Positions 44,431-56,356 of a stretch of DNA of 64,000 nucleotides are shown piece by piece. The position numbers were made by a program, and so were the translations under genes. Position 1 is the first letter of the stretch. Every line of letters starts with the position of its first letter. The DNA is from Castanea sativa (taxonomy: Eukaryota; Streptophyta; Magnoliopsida; Fagales; Fagaceae). The notes under the pieces were generated by a model that did no database searches, was not told where the DNA came from, and saw only the letters and a program-made list of their open reading frames with translations. The DNA is taken from positions 14,838,835 through 14,902,834 of the forward strand of contig NC_134018.1 of NCBI RefSeq assembly GCF_040712315.1, written 5' to 3'.

Positions 44431-45745
44431 GGCGACTCCCCCTTGTATCCACAGCGAGGGACTCACGAGTTGCTTGCGAAAAGCCTCATGTGCACAGGGC
44501 AAGATTCATGGGAAGGCATATCTCATGAATGACTAGCGAGGGAGTTGCAAGACTCTCTGTGTAAAGTTTTGGAAGAATAGGAAATACACTTCCCCATTTT
44601 CACGACTTGGGTGTGAGAAACCTTACTCGCGAAGCACTCGTGAAAATGCTTACAAAGAAGTTTTTCAACAAAACACATTTGGCTTTATGGAAAAACTTTC
44701 AAAACAAAAGTTACAAACAAAAACACTTTCAAAAACAAACAATATACTCAAAAATCTTTTTGGGTTTGATCATCAAGTAATTGAGCATACACAAATCACA
44801 TTTGAACACGTACAATCACACAAATGAAATAGGCATTCATTGAACATTAGACTTGTGTGTTATGTGTATGAATCAAGTGTGACCTAGTCCATAGTCTAGT
44901 TTGAAGTCTCAATGATCAATTCAATCAAGTCATACACAAATAGCATGAAGTTAAGTGACCTATCTCACTAGTAGAAATGAACATTTATGACCCCTCACAA
45001 AAGTGTTTACATTGGTTGAAAACTTTTCATTTGGCTTCTATTTTTCATACTTTTTGATCAATACAACTCAATTTTTTAGCAACGATGCAATGAAATTTTT
45101 TCTATTTCTTTGAGGAATAAGCTTTTGGCTTTGGCATCATACATTTTGAATACATTTTGCTTCACCTTTTCCTAGTCAAACTAGTTTTCGAAGTAAGGCT
45201 TTTTCAGCTCTTTCTCTTTTTAGAGATTAACGTTTGAAGAGCTTTTTGACATAAAAAATAAATGTGAGGAGATATATAGGATCAAGTCTACGCATGTATC
45301 AAGATCAAGCAAGACTATTGACTAAACATTCATAACAAGCTTGAAGATCTATTTACAACAATCAAATAGATTTCTAGATTTCGCTCACACTTAAAAATGT
45401 GTATATATACTAAGTTAAGCTTGTAAATGCACTACGCCATTAATACGAAGGTACTAGGCCAAACTCATATGATATATGTGCCCAAGCAAACATGAACAAA
45501 CTTTTTGAATTTTTCACTTTTTATGTGTTTTTGGATTTTTTACTCACACAAAGCAAATGCAATAAAGTAAGATCAACAACAAAAACAAAAACAATGCATA
45601 TAAAGAGATGCATGATGCACAAATGCATGTTAATGAAGCATCTAATGCATGAACAGTCCTACAAAGATCGAAAGAATTAGATCAAGGACCAAAAGAGCAT
45701 AAGCTTAACTATAGGAACCCTTTCACATCCAAACAGAACACTTGT
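44431..45745 (-). other. Non-coding region, partly the internal spacer of a minus-strand copia-like element
   Basis: No credible ORF. Near 45670-45700 the minus strand reads 'gtccttgatctaattctttc', a phrase found just after gag in the related elements (near 61468 and 50984). The right part therefore belongs to the element whose gag is at 45746-46678. Where it meets the Tat-like sequence is not resolved. Confidence 0.45.
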
Positions 45746-46678
45746 TTAGAATAAGTGTATCATGAGAAGTGAGACAAGGGTTGGAAGAATGAGAACCGGA
45801 GATGCACATAGACAAAGAGTTAAAAAATTAAAAACTTTCTTCAACAACATGCTATTTTCTCTCAAATCCGGTTTTACTTTCATAGCACAACTTCCAAGAA
45901 GATCAAGTTTCTCTTTTCTTTTGATTCTTTTAAGAGCTTGAAACTTAGAGCAATGAGGTCTTAGGTGACCAAAGACTCCACTATGGTGACAAACAATGTG
46001 TTTAGGTCCACTAGGCTTTTTAGGGAGGGATCTAGCAACATGATTTTGTTCTCTCTTCAACATAGAACATTGAGGTCTTATGTGACTGATCACACCACAA
46101 TGGTGGCAAATAGGAACAAAATCAGATCCATTCACATCCCTAGGATGAGACCTAAATGAGGGCTTTGGCTTAAGAGCCTTTCTCTCCAATTTTTGTTTTG
46201 TTTGTTTGTTTGTTTGTTTGTTTTTTTTTTTTTTTGTGGAGGAATGTACACCGATTTGTGTATATAGGTAGATCTCATAATAGACATAAAATTGAGGAAC
46301 ACAACATGATTGCAACAAATATTTTCTTCCTTTTTAGCAATAGGTTCAACAATCAAACACTTGGCATGCATCTTAAAAGATTTATTTTCACATTTAAGAT
46401 CATCAACAAGTTTGTTAGACAAAACAAGTTTAGCATCCAAGTCCACATTCAAACTCTTTCATCTTTTCAAAAGAATTCTAAGCAAGTTTCTTATATTTCT
46501 TAACCAATTTATTGGATTCATTGAGCTTAGCAATCAAGTCATCCTTTTCACTATTGAACTTGCTTAAATTCTCATGAAAATTCTCGAACTTTTTTCTTAA
46601 GAGTTTGACATTTGGAATTTTAACACCACCCAATGATTCATGTAACGTGTCATCACAAGCATGAGGATAAACACTCAT
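45746..46678 (-). pseudogene. Copia-like gag remnant with two zinc fingers, minus strand
   Basis: The piece 46678-46478 is a coiled coil (LRKKFENFHENLSKFNSEKD). The piece 46318-45746 contains CHHCGVISHIRPQC and CHHSGVFGHLRPHC; the second finger has lost one Cys to Ser. Between them are frameshifts and a (TTTG)n/T-run expansion at about 46195-46232 (plus-strand reading). The finger pattern CHxCGVxGHxRPxC is the one in the elements at 47646 and 58365. No pol is visible downstream before the trace fades near 44.4 kb. Confidence 0.75.
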
Positions 46679-47645
46679 AGAGGCATTTTAACAAACACAT
46701 AACATGTTATAATCAATAACATCCAAAACATCTATAGAAGCATACAAAATACTATCCACGACAATAAACACAAGGGGTAAAGGATCACACTTAGATAATT
46801 ATACCTAAACAAGTGTACCTGCACTAATACCAATTGAAAGCCCAATTAGTGTGAAAACACTAAAACTTGTTCACACTCCCAATTTTAAATTATAGCTAAA
46901 TGGCTTTTACTCTAACTTATCTAAGTGGGAAACAAGAGTAAATGAAGTGCAATAAACTGGAAACACTACTCTAAGACATAAGCAACCATAATGGGCAATA
47001 AAAGTAAAGCTTAAAGAGTAGGGAAAAGAGATGCAAATATAAGATAACACCAAGATGTGTTATCGAAGAGAAAACTGAAGAACTCTGCAAAAAAAACCTC
47101 TCTACAACTCTCCAAGTCGAAATCAATCCACTAGTAAATAATTTGGAGTACACAAATATTAAAAATACCCTCCAAGCCTAGTCTACCCATAGTACTTGAG
47201 CCCTCCAAGCTCCTGCTACCAATGGACTTCTTAGAGTCTTGTCTTCACTAGCTTTTTGGATCTCACAGTTCCGCTTGATCGCATCTACTACTCAATGGCT
47301 TCTTCCAATGCTTCCCAAAGGCACCAAAACCTCTCTCAACACTCAGAATGGGTGAGTTAAATGTTTGGGCTAAGAACCTTTCAAGGATGTATAGATGGAG
47401 AGGTAGGAGTAAAGGAAAACCAAGAGAAATTGTGTAGATGATTATGGGTATGACAATACTTTCAAGTGTTTTTCTAGGGTTTTCTCTCTAAAAAGAACTC
47501 TTTTACTTTTTTGGGTAATAAGGGTATATATAGTATGGGTGAAGGGTAGGAAAATCACACTTAACTTATGCTAAATAGAAAGTTTCACGGGTACCTCGCG
47601 AGATGGTCTTTCTCACAAAGCACTCCCAAAATGATAGGTTGGCAT

Positions 47646-48616
47646 TGTTAAGACATATGTGAAACTTGTTAGAGATATATGTTATGTAAATTGGCTAATC
47701 CTTTGACAAAATACACTTTACTTGTAATTTGATAGATCTAGGATAAGTTTAGTACTTCAAGGAACAAGAGTTCAAGTTTAGTATTGAAGCCATGTAAGTC
47801 TATTCAAGAAACAAGTGAAGAAATGTTGTTCATTAAAGCTCGATAGATCATATCTATCGAGCTTTAATGCTAAAGCTCGACAATAGCTCAATAGAAGTTG
47901 TATCTGTCGAGAACTACGAAATTCAAATTTTCAAATCTGATTTCACGCATATCCAAGTGTATTTGTGTAGGGTTTCTTTTCTCACAACCCTAGACATATA
48001 TAAGGATTATTTTAAGGGCCGTCTCAAGTGACTAAAAGTGATTATTCATGCATATTGTGACTAGAGACAATTTGCCCTAGTTCATCATATTCTTTGTAGA
48101 AGCTATTGCGTCTTTGCGCTAAGAGTTTTGTAACCAATGAGCTTCTTGATCTTCATCGTTGGATGAACTGAAGAACTTTGCAGCCAACATCTTCCTCAAG
48201 TTGGTGTGTTAGTCACGTACTTGGATCCGTGCGTCAATTGGTTAGTCACGTACTCGAAGCCGTGCATTGAAAAGAGAGATTGTCACTACATTGCAAGTCC
48301 AATTGGGTATTGGGGTAAGGGTTTAACTGTAGGTTGGTATTAGATAATAGGATTCATTTTACTCATAATCGCTTATTTTGATAATAGTGAATTCTTAGGA
48401 GTGGTGACCTTAAATTCACCCGGTGGGGTTTTGCCTCAGTGGTTTTCCCTATTCATAAACAAATCACCTATGTCAAATTTATTTTCCCTTGCATTTAACT
48501 TAGTTGGTGATTTGTTTGTGCTACCACGCTTATTGCATGTAATTGAATCTAATTAATTAACTTGGCTAATTAATTGATTAATTTACTAAAGGAGTCAATA
48601 CATTCTTGGCCTAACA
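47646..48616 (+). mobile_element. 5' LTR, 971 bp
   Basis: TGTTAAGACATATG...GGCCTAACA. It contains a 39-bp palindrome at 47831-47869 (18-bp perfect arms, 3-bp spacer, core CTCGATAGAT/ATCTATCGAG), about 130 bp upstream of the TATA-like 'acatatataaggatt' at 47994-48007. The 3' LTR lacks this palindrome. Confidence 0.9.
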
Positions 48617-48618
48617 AG

Positions 48619-48630
48619 TGGTATCAGAGC
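48619..48630 (+). other. Primer-binding site (initiator tRNA-Met)
   Basis: Perfect TGGTATCAGAGC two bases after the LTR end at 48616. Confidence 0.95.
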
Positions 48631-48687
48631 GGGCACACTCTGATTAGGTTTTAATCATTGTTGTATGATCCATTGACCCCTGTTGTC

Positions 48688-50853
48688 ATGGAAACTCTTA
48701 ATTATTTTGATTTGCATGATCTTGTGTTGAATGATGATGATGATATTCAAGATGCCTATTGTAAGCTTTATAATTTTTGTATGAGATCTCTCAAAATTTC
48801 CTCAAAATTATTAGTGAAATTTAAAAAGGTCAAGCTTGAAAAAGATGATTTAATTGCGAAATTGGATGAAGCCAATAATTCGAATGAGAATTTAAAAATC
48901 AAATTACATCTCAGGTGGACAAAATTAAGAGTTTGGAAAAGCAACTAGTTGAATTTAAAACTGAAGTTGAAAAATTAACTAGTGCCAAACTTCTTGTTGA
49001 GCCTAACTCAAAAGAAAATGATTTTTATTTTCCTCCATTTAATAGGAATAATGAAGAGTTGAAGGCTAATATTGCTAGGATAAACAAAGGTAAAAATTCT
49101 GATGTTAACGTTGAAGTTGTGGGAAAATCACGTGTTTGTATCGCATACAAAACATACGCAGCGGAAATTTAACAGACGTACTTCATACACAATCGATAAC
49201 ATGCACTATGTAAGTTTTAGAATTTAAGAACGAGAGAGCGTACCTTGGTGCAGTGAAATTTAAAACCAAAGATCAGAAGCACTTGGGAATACTTTTAATC
49301 TTCACTCTAATTCCACTTAATGCCTAAGATGTGTGGTCTCTCAATCAGTTTACAAGGAGAGAGTAGGAGAGTGCCCAACACTCACATACAAACCATTTCA
49401 TTCCTTGTGTGAAAACTCTTATGAAAAGGTCTCATGAAAACCTTAATGAAATTTTGTATGTTTCTCTCCTTATATATAATTGATTATCTAATCGGGCTAG
49501 CCTTTTGGACCATTCCAATTGGCCTTTTGTGTGTGGCTTGGAGTGAGACCAAAAGGGACCAATATGACACTAGCTCCAATAAGCCTTGGGCTTTTCTGTC
49601 AACTCTTGACAAGTCCAAAGTTACCATTAACTATATTTAATACCATTATATAAATATAGTTGCACTCTAAGCCTTATCTATAAATTATATCCCAAGACTA
49701 TTATACATGCAACCCCTTCATTAAAATATTCGTAGTAATACAAAGTCATGAATATAGACTGCCATTTTGAAGATTACTACATCTTAATCCTTAAGTACCC
49801 GGTTTAATCCTTTATGTTATTCATTATATATTTATGAAATCCAATTCTATAAATATATACTTTAGTAACTCCTTACTAAAGTGGTTGGGCCCAACTCTCT
49901 GAATAACCAAACCCATTAAACTTATCTCAAGGGAATATTTTATATCTCCGTTAAGAGACTATGAATTCCATCTTGAGAATATATGTTCCATCAACACTAA
50001 ATGTGGCTACCCAACATACTGTAGTTTTGACTGTGACTAATAGATCTCATTCCTGATATATCAAAGTAACCTACATCTCATGATCAGGTCCATTATTCTC
50101 TCAGGATTAAGAGTTCATGTAAAAAGAAGTCGTGAGATTTATTATTCATTTGACAGTCGTTAGGAGAATAATAAATCTCACAGCGGTCCAGTTCAACATG
50201 TCTTAACTCTTAAAACATATCAACATACCAACTAAAAATCCTCATTTCCATGATCAAGACAAATCATCTTAGTTGATATGTTATAGTCTTCGCAGATGAA
50301 ACGCCTAATTTCATCACCGACTACGAACTACATTTTTGAGTTTACAAGGAACTTGTGATTTACATCTTCTGTGACCAAATCACATAAATCGCATACGATG
50401 CATCTCATGGACTAAGATAATGTCCCATTAGTTCATTTATAAATAGTCTCATATAATCAAACAATTTAATTATTAATGACATGCCAACAAATTGGATTTT
50501 AGGGCATAAAACCCAACAGAAGTTTCTAAACCTATGTCTAAAACTCCTCCTAGGAAGAATCAAAATTCTGAATTTGTCTTCACTTGTCATCATTGTCATA
50601 TTGTTGGTTATATTAAGCCAATTGTCCTAAATTAAGGTCTTTGTCAACCTCTAAGGTTAGACCTCCTTCTAGGAAGCATAGTAGTTCGAAAATTGCTCAT
50701 GTTTGTCACCATTATGGTGTTTCTGGTCACACTCGTCCTAATTGTTTCAAGTTGTTTCCTCATAAGCAATTGTCAAATAGGTCTCATCCTTTGTGTAAAG
50801 GCTTTGTACCTATTCTTGGTGAGTTATTAAAAGCTTTGAGTTTTTTTACTTAA
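48688..50853 (+). pseudogene. Copia-like gag, interrupted by a solo LTR and frameshifts
   Basis: Starts METLNYFDLHDLV and continues as a coiled coil (LEKDDLIAKLDEANNSNENL), with a frameshift near 48910 (VDKIKSLEKQLVEFKTEVEK). The solo LTR 49118-50518 follows, after which the frame resumes at 50524 with ...FVFTCHHCHIVGYIK, then CHHYGVSGHTRPNCFKL (50704 onward). The first finger is degenerate. Compared with 60504-61330 the order is the same. It would be a capsid or nucleic-acid-binding protein; this copy is dead. Confidence 0.8.
49118..50518. mobile_element. Solo LTR, 1401 bp
   Basis: TGTGGGAAAATCACG...CCCAACA, flanked by GAAGT on both sides (49113-49117 and 50519-50523). Removing it restores a gag reading similar to the related element at 60.9 kb (KVSKPKSK-like). 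Same length as 31258-32658. Confidence 0.94.
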
Positions 50854-51890
50854 TTTCAGGGGAATTCTAATTCCTCTATCATTTAGTAGTCATACTATGA
50901 CACATGTCTTTTCATCTTCATAGCCAAAGACTCGTGCCGTGTGGATGATAAAGAAGCCTAAGACTTAATTGCCTTTTTGTTGTCCTCTGCTTTAATTCTT
51001 TCTATTTAAAATAGTACTCTCTTTGCTTGATTTCTTATCTGCTTTTGGAATCATGCTTTCATGCATCTACATCTTTCTTTCATGCTTTCATGTTGTTTGT
51101 CTGTTTTTGTTTGGTTGCTTAGTCTTTATTTTGTTTGTTTTTCAAAATCAAAAGAGAAAAAAAAAATAGTGTGTGTTTGTGTATGTTGGTACTTGTGTAC
51201 CTTTGATGGCCATTGAAACAAAGTTTCTAAACTCTATATCTCTTATAGCTTAGATGAGCATCTCAATGCACAACTAAGCAAGTGAGCTTTGTGGCTCATG
51301 TTTGTGATGAGTACGATTAAGTAATCTCTTATACTTAACACTCATATCACTCTTTTTGATGGGAAGGACTAAAAAATCCTAAGAGAAAGTCATAAATAAC
51401 CATCTCACCACTAAAGTCGCCAATCATATATAACATTTGTGTGCTTCAGCATAGCAAAATTGTGATGTTTTTGGCTTACATAATTGGGTATTTCATCTCT
51501 CTCAATATATGCCCATGCATGATGTTTTCAAAAAGAAAAATATGCAAAGAAAAATAAAAAGAAAAAGAATCAAAATGCTTTTAAATATGGTTACAAGTGT
51601 GTTTCTAGGAGATGTGGGAGTTATATGATGTACCTTGAAGGTGCTAGTCCCCATCAAGCAGTTATGATTATGTGTGAGTGATATTGATTTTCTCATATCT
51701 CAAATTGTCATAATATGAGACACCTATGCACTCTTGCTATGTTTTCACACACAACACGCTAATTCTTTGCTACTTTTGATACATATGCAAGTACAATGTG
51801 ATTTGACGATCACAAGAAATACATGTGTTAATATACGATCACTAAACTGTCTTAACTTGTTTTTGAAATACAAAATTTGTTAGACTTATT

Positions 51891-51941
<51 letters not shown>

Positions 51942-52782
51942 GGGATCTCTTGAATGCTTTGCATATACGTTGAAAGATGTTTTGAGAGATTAATATGTTG
52001 ATCGGATCTTTGTCTGAGTTAGGTAGATCTCGATAGCTTTCTTTTCTATTGAGCTTTCTCTCTTCTGTCTCGATAGCTTCTCGACAGATCTTCGATCCAT
52101 CGAGATTTCTACGGTTTTTCTTAACTCAATTTTTGACAGCTTTTTCAATGACAGCTTCTTGACAGCTTCTCGATCCATCGAGGAATTTTTGCTATCAACA
52201 GCATCTCGACAGATTACATCTCTCTATAGCTCGACAGATCTCGATAGCTCCTTGATCCATCAAGCTGCAATTTCTATTTAAGGGATGAGCGTGAAACCAG
52301 ATCTCATTTTCTCACTTCTCTCTCGACAAAAACACTTCTCTCTTGCCCCAAACACTCTTTTCTCACTCTAATCTCCACTCCTTACAAGATTTCGGCCTAA
52401 TCAAGCTTCAATCTTGTGGTATGAACTTCAAATCCCTCTTTTCTCATGCATTTCAAGACTAGACCTAGGTTTTGTGATTTTTTGAATTTTTTTTGAGGTT
52501 TTTTGAGATTTTTGTGATATTTTTGGGTTGGGTGTTGTTCATTTGATGCTATATGATCATGCATTGCATTCCATTAGCATTTCACAATGTTTCATGCATT
52601 TTGATGTGTGCTTGATTGTTCAAAATTGTGTGCTGATAGGTTTGGATTGGGTTTCAGCCCATAATGCATTTTTTTTTTCACGCCACATGTTCATGCATAA
52701 GTACTCTTTCTTTTCCTTATATTTGTACTCTATTTTGATTGTATTCAGTTTTCTTTCTCTCTCTCTCTTGGATAGACCGCAC
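50854..52782 (+). other. Internal spacer between gag and ORF2, with TCGA-rich cluster
   Basis: Non-coding. It has (TG)n at 51899-51938 and a cluster at 52028-52265 of repeated CTCGATAGCT, CTCGACAGAT and GATCCATCGAG motifs that pair with each other. The stretch 52270-52400 has CT-rich sequence and 'ctatttaaggg', a possible internal promoter or splice region ahead of ORF2. Confidence 0.5.
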
Positions 52783-53955
52783 ATGGCACCCAAACAGTGC
52801 AAATCAACTCTGGCTCAGAACCCTCTTTGTAGTTCTAGGTCTTCTTCCTCTGATCTTCCGCTACTCCACACTCGGTTCCATGATGAGAAAGCCCGAAAGG
52901 ATTTCTCAAAGAACTTCCAATGACGTGGCGTTCATTAGAAATGCGAAGTCATTCTGTCGGACTTTTCTGACACTTCTCTCCCCACAATCATTCGGACTCG
53001 AGGTTGGGCTTCTCTTTGTGAGAGTCCTTTAAGATGTCCCGTCATGATTATATAGGAGTTTTACTCCAATATACACGGTGTCGATACCTCTGTGCCTCTA
53101 TTTGCTATGTTCATTCGAGGTACACATATCGTAGTTACCTCGAATCTTATATCCAAGGTACTACATATACCGAGGGTAGCGCATCCTGACTACCCTAGTT
53201 GTGATCGTCTCTAGACCATGTCTAGAGACGAACTTATCTCTCACTTTTGTAAGACTCCTTCTCTATGGGGTGGTAAGTTAAACACTCTATGCTCAAGCTT
53301 TGCAAAAGGTCCGAGGTTCCTTGATATGATGATGACATTTGCTCTTACTTCACTATCTCACTTTAACTCCATCATTGAGCCTCGTGCTCGATTCCTTCTT
53401 ACTCTGATGGAGGATCTCTCTATAGACTTCCCTTCTCACTTCATCACATTGGTCATCGATGTTTATCAGGATACGGCTACACGTGATAAGCTCATCTTTC
53501 CTTCGATTATCATGCGTATCCTTTGCCACTTCTCCATCCAAATTCCTGATACCCCTCATCTCTATCCTATCATGGGTGCCATTAACGCTGGTACCGTTTG
53601 ATGGAGTAAGGCTCAGCTTCGACCAAAGCAGTCACGTGTGGTGACTCCAGATCCTATAGCTTCTGTTGGTTCGTCTACCTCCGCTCCTTCTTCCTTGTCC
53701 AATGATGTGACCCTGAAGGCCATCATGGCATAGCTTCAGCACATTGATGCTTGCCTTGACACTCTCTCTACAGAGTTATGTCAGGTAAACACCTGTGTCG
53801 GTCGTAAAGCACGACGATAGGCTCGCCTTGGTGGTTTCGTCGCTTCTTCTCCATCTCCCTCTCCATAGGCTTCGACAAATTAGGTTGGTAGTGATGATGA
53901 TGGCGATGAGGATTCTAGCTCTTCTGATGATGTAGAGATGACGCCCTCTCAGTGA
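52783..53955 (+). pseudogene. ORF2: 'putative plant transposon protein' (Transposase_32-like), frameshifted
   Basis: Starts MAPKQCKSTLAQNPL with a Ser-rich stretch, then HTRFHDEKARKDFSKNF. Frameshift or stop changes follow near 52923 and 53035-53217. The core resumes as MSRDELISHFCKTPSLWGGK, FAKGPRFLDMMMTFAL, EPRARFLLTLMEDLSIDFPSHF and RDKLIFPSIIMRILCHFS. The tail has several stops (53599, 53732, 53818) and an acidic Asp/Ser-rich end (GSDDDGDEDSSSSDDVE). It corresponds in place and type to 21716-22812. Function is unknown; the shared position in pol-less elements suggests a conserved accessory protein. Confidence 0.78.
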
Positions 53956-54516
53956 CTTGCCATTTGTCATTCGTGACAAAAAGGGAGAGTAGTTTTGGTT
54001 GAGAGTAGTCTTATACTTAAGGGGAGAGTTAGTATAGGACATTTCTGTTAGGGGAAGTGTCTATATTTTGAGGGATGTAGTGAAGATTTTATGTACTTTT
54101 CTTTTCTTTATCTTTAGTTACATTATCCTCTTATACACTGGTCTTGTGACCATTTATTTATGACATACATTGTATTTATTTTCATGTATATATATGATGA
54201 TGTATGTTGTTTTTCACCCATCTCTCCATGTGTTGTTTTGTTTCTTTCTTTATACACATGTTTCTTTATGTATGCAATCCTTTATTTCTATTTCATACTA
54301 AGATGCCTTGATGAGTTTTGTTTAAAGTGTTTCAGAAAGACAGGTTATGAAAATCTATCATGCCATGAACTCTCTTCTTGCAAAGTTTTTCAAAAGTTTG
54401 TGTTAGGGTTAGATTTTATTGTATTCAACAAGTTTTTATGAGTTTAGTGATTTAAGGCTTCTCTCATAATTAATTTGTTTGTTGTGGTTTTGTCATGAAT
54501 TGCCAAAGGTGGAGAT
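53956..54516 (+). other. 3' internal region up to the polypurine tract
   Basis: Contains 'gtgacaaaaagggagagtag' and 'aaggggagagttagtatagg', purine-rich phrases also seen at 63700-63820 in the element at the right edge. It ends in the purine tract abutting the 3' LTR. No ORF. Confidence 0.55.
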
Positions 54517-55399
54517 TGTTAAGACATATGTGGAACTTGTTAGAGACATATGTTATGTAAATTTACAAAACGCACTTTACTTGTAATTGGGTAGATCTAG
54601 GATGAGTTTATTACTTCAAGGAACAAGAGTTCAAGTTTAGTATTGAAGTCATGCAAGTCTCGAAAGTAGCTCGATAGAAGCTGTATCTGTCGAGAACTAC
54701 AAAACTCAGATTTTCAGATTTGATTTCACGCATATCCAAAGGTATTTATGTAAGGTTTCTTTTCTCACAACTCTAGACATATATAAGGATTATTTTAAGG
54801 GCCATCTCAAGTGATGAAAAGTTATTATTTATGCATATTGTGACCGGAGACAATTTGCCCTAGTTCATCATATTCTTTGTAAAAGCTATTACGTCTGTGC
54901 GCCAAGGGTTTTGTAGCCAGGGAGCTTCTTAATCTTCATCGTTGGATGAACTGAAGAACTTTGTAGCCAACATCTTCCTCAAGTTGATGTGTTAGTTACG
55001 TACTTGGATCCGTGCGTCAATTGGTTAGTCACGTACTCGAAGCCGTGCATTGAAAAGAGAGATTGTCACTACATTGCAAGTCCAATTGGATATTAGGGTA
55101 TGGGTTCAACTGTAGGTTGGTATTAAGTACTAGGATTCATTTTACTTGCAACCGCTTGTTTTGATAATAGTGAATTCTTGGGAGTGATGACCTAGAATTC
55201 ACCCGGTGGGGTTTTGCCTTGGTGATTTTCCCCATTCGTAAACAAATCACCTATTTCAAATTTATTTTCCATTGCATTTAACTTAGTTGGTGATTTGTTT
55301 GTGCTACCGCGCTTATTGCATGTAAATGAATCTAATTAATTAATTTGGCTAATTAATTGATTAATTTACCAAAGGGGTCAATACATTCTTGGCCTAACA
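54517..55399 (+). mobile_element. 3' LTR, 883 bp, with palindrome deleted
   Basis: Same termini as the 5' LTR (TGTTAAGACATATG...GGCCTAACA). About 75 bp carrying the 39-bp palindrome are missing between 'gcaagtct' and 'agctcgatagaagctgtatc' (about 54660). The rest differs by scattered substitutions. Confidence 0.9.
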
Positions 55400-55622
55400 A
55401 GCATGACTCTTCAGCTTCTAGTCATGGCCTTTTCGCGGGTTCCTTTACTCTCGAGCTTCTCGCAAGCTAGTTACGAAACTGCACTAATCTTCGTTGTATG
55501 CTTGATTCTTTGCCAACTTAATACTAAATCCAATACAATAAAATCCCACAAAATACAAGGAAATAATTTATTGCTATTACAACATTTTTTGTCATAGAAT
55601 AAAGCCAACATAAAACAAAAGC

Positions 55623-55800
55623 AAATTTTCTGTACCACTTTTTGTGTACCACTCTATGTTCCACTAATCACTATTTACCATGTGTATGATTGCTTTCCAT
55701 TATAAACTCCAGTTATTTTATAAGGAAAATAAAATAAAAACATGACAAGTAGTGATTGATGAAACATAGAGTGGTACATAAAAAATAGTACAGAAGATTT
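55623..55800. mobile_element. Small MITE with long terminal inverted repeats
   Basis: The left end 'aaattttctgtaccactt' with 'gtaccactctatgtt' mirrors the right end 'aacatagagtggtac' with 'agtacagaagattt'. It is about 178 bp, non-coding and AT-rich in the centre. No unambiguous target duplication was found. Confidence 0.7.
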
Positions 55801-55839
55801 GGACTCACATAAAATATAGTTGTAAATCACAATTTTACA

Positions 55840-56293
55840 ATCGCTAAACTATAAGACTTTTTACATCTGCTAAAGTTTATAAAATTTTTTTTTTTTCCAA
55901 TTCTTTTATTCAAATTTTATAGAAACTATGATACATTTTTTTTGTAATTATTCTGAACCATATGAGCAAACACCCCAGTGACCTCATAAGGTCTTTGCGG
56001 CATCCGTCCCTATGTTGTGGAATGTAATTTTGGAGCCAAATCATCTTATTAATGCTTAGGAAAAAAAAATATATGATTGTAAAATATCTCTAAATTGCTT
56101 ATTATTTTATGTCAAATTAAACTCCATTCATAAAAGTAAACCAAAAAAATTGAAAAATATTTATAAAATCCAAATGATAGCTTTATAATAAGTTTGTCAG
56201 TATAAAGTTTTTTTTTTTTTTAGAAGAACCTGTCAGTATAAAGTAGGATATTGCATACTTTGCTGTCACCCCTTTTACAGCTATTAACAGGAC

Positions 56294-56356
<63 letters not shown>

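Larger units (their letters stand above)
47646..55399 (+). mobile_element. Complete non-autonomous copia-like element (gag + ORF2, no pol), 7.75 kb
   Basis: 5' LTR 47646-48616, initiator-tRNA-Met primer site at 48619-48630, gag from 48688, spacer, ORF2 52783-53955, purine tract 'caaaggtggagat' directly before the 3' LTR 54517-55399. The flanking duplication is GGCAT/AGCAT (one mismatch). A solo LTR (49118-50518) interrupts gag. No protease, integrase, RT or RNase H motif was found. Its layout matches that of 20334-27078. Confidence 0.87.
46835..55617 (-). mobile_element. 5' LTR of the minus-strand copia-like element, split by a 7.75-kb insertion
   Basis: Left part 46835-47645 begins TGAAAG next to a degenerate primer site (minus-strand TTGGTATTAGTGC at about 46821-46833). 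The right part 55400-55617 ends TAAAACA. Joined, they give an LTR of about 1.02 kb similar to the LTR at 30696-33201 (shared 'gttggctttattc' start and 'cttggagggt' region). The inserted element 47646-55399 is flanked by GGCAT (47641-47645) and AGCAT (55400-55404). Confidence 0.82.
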
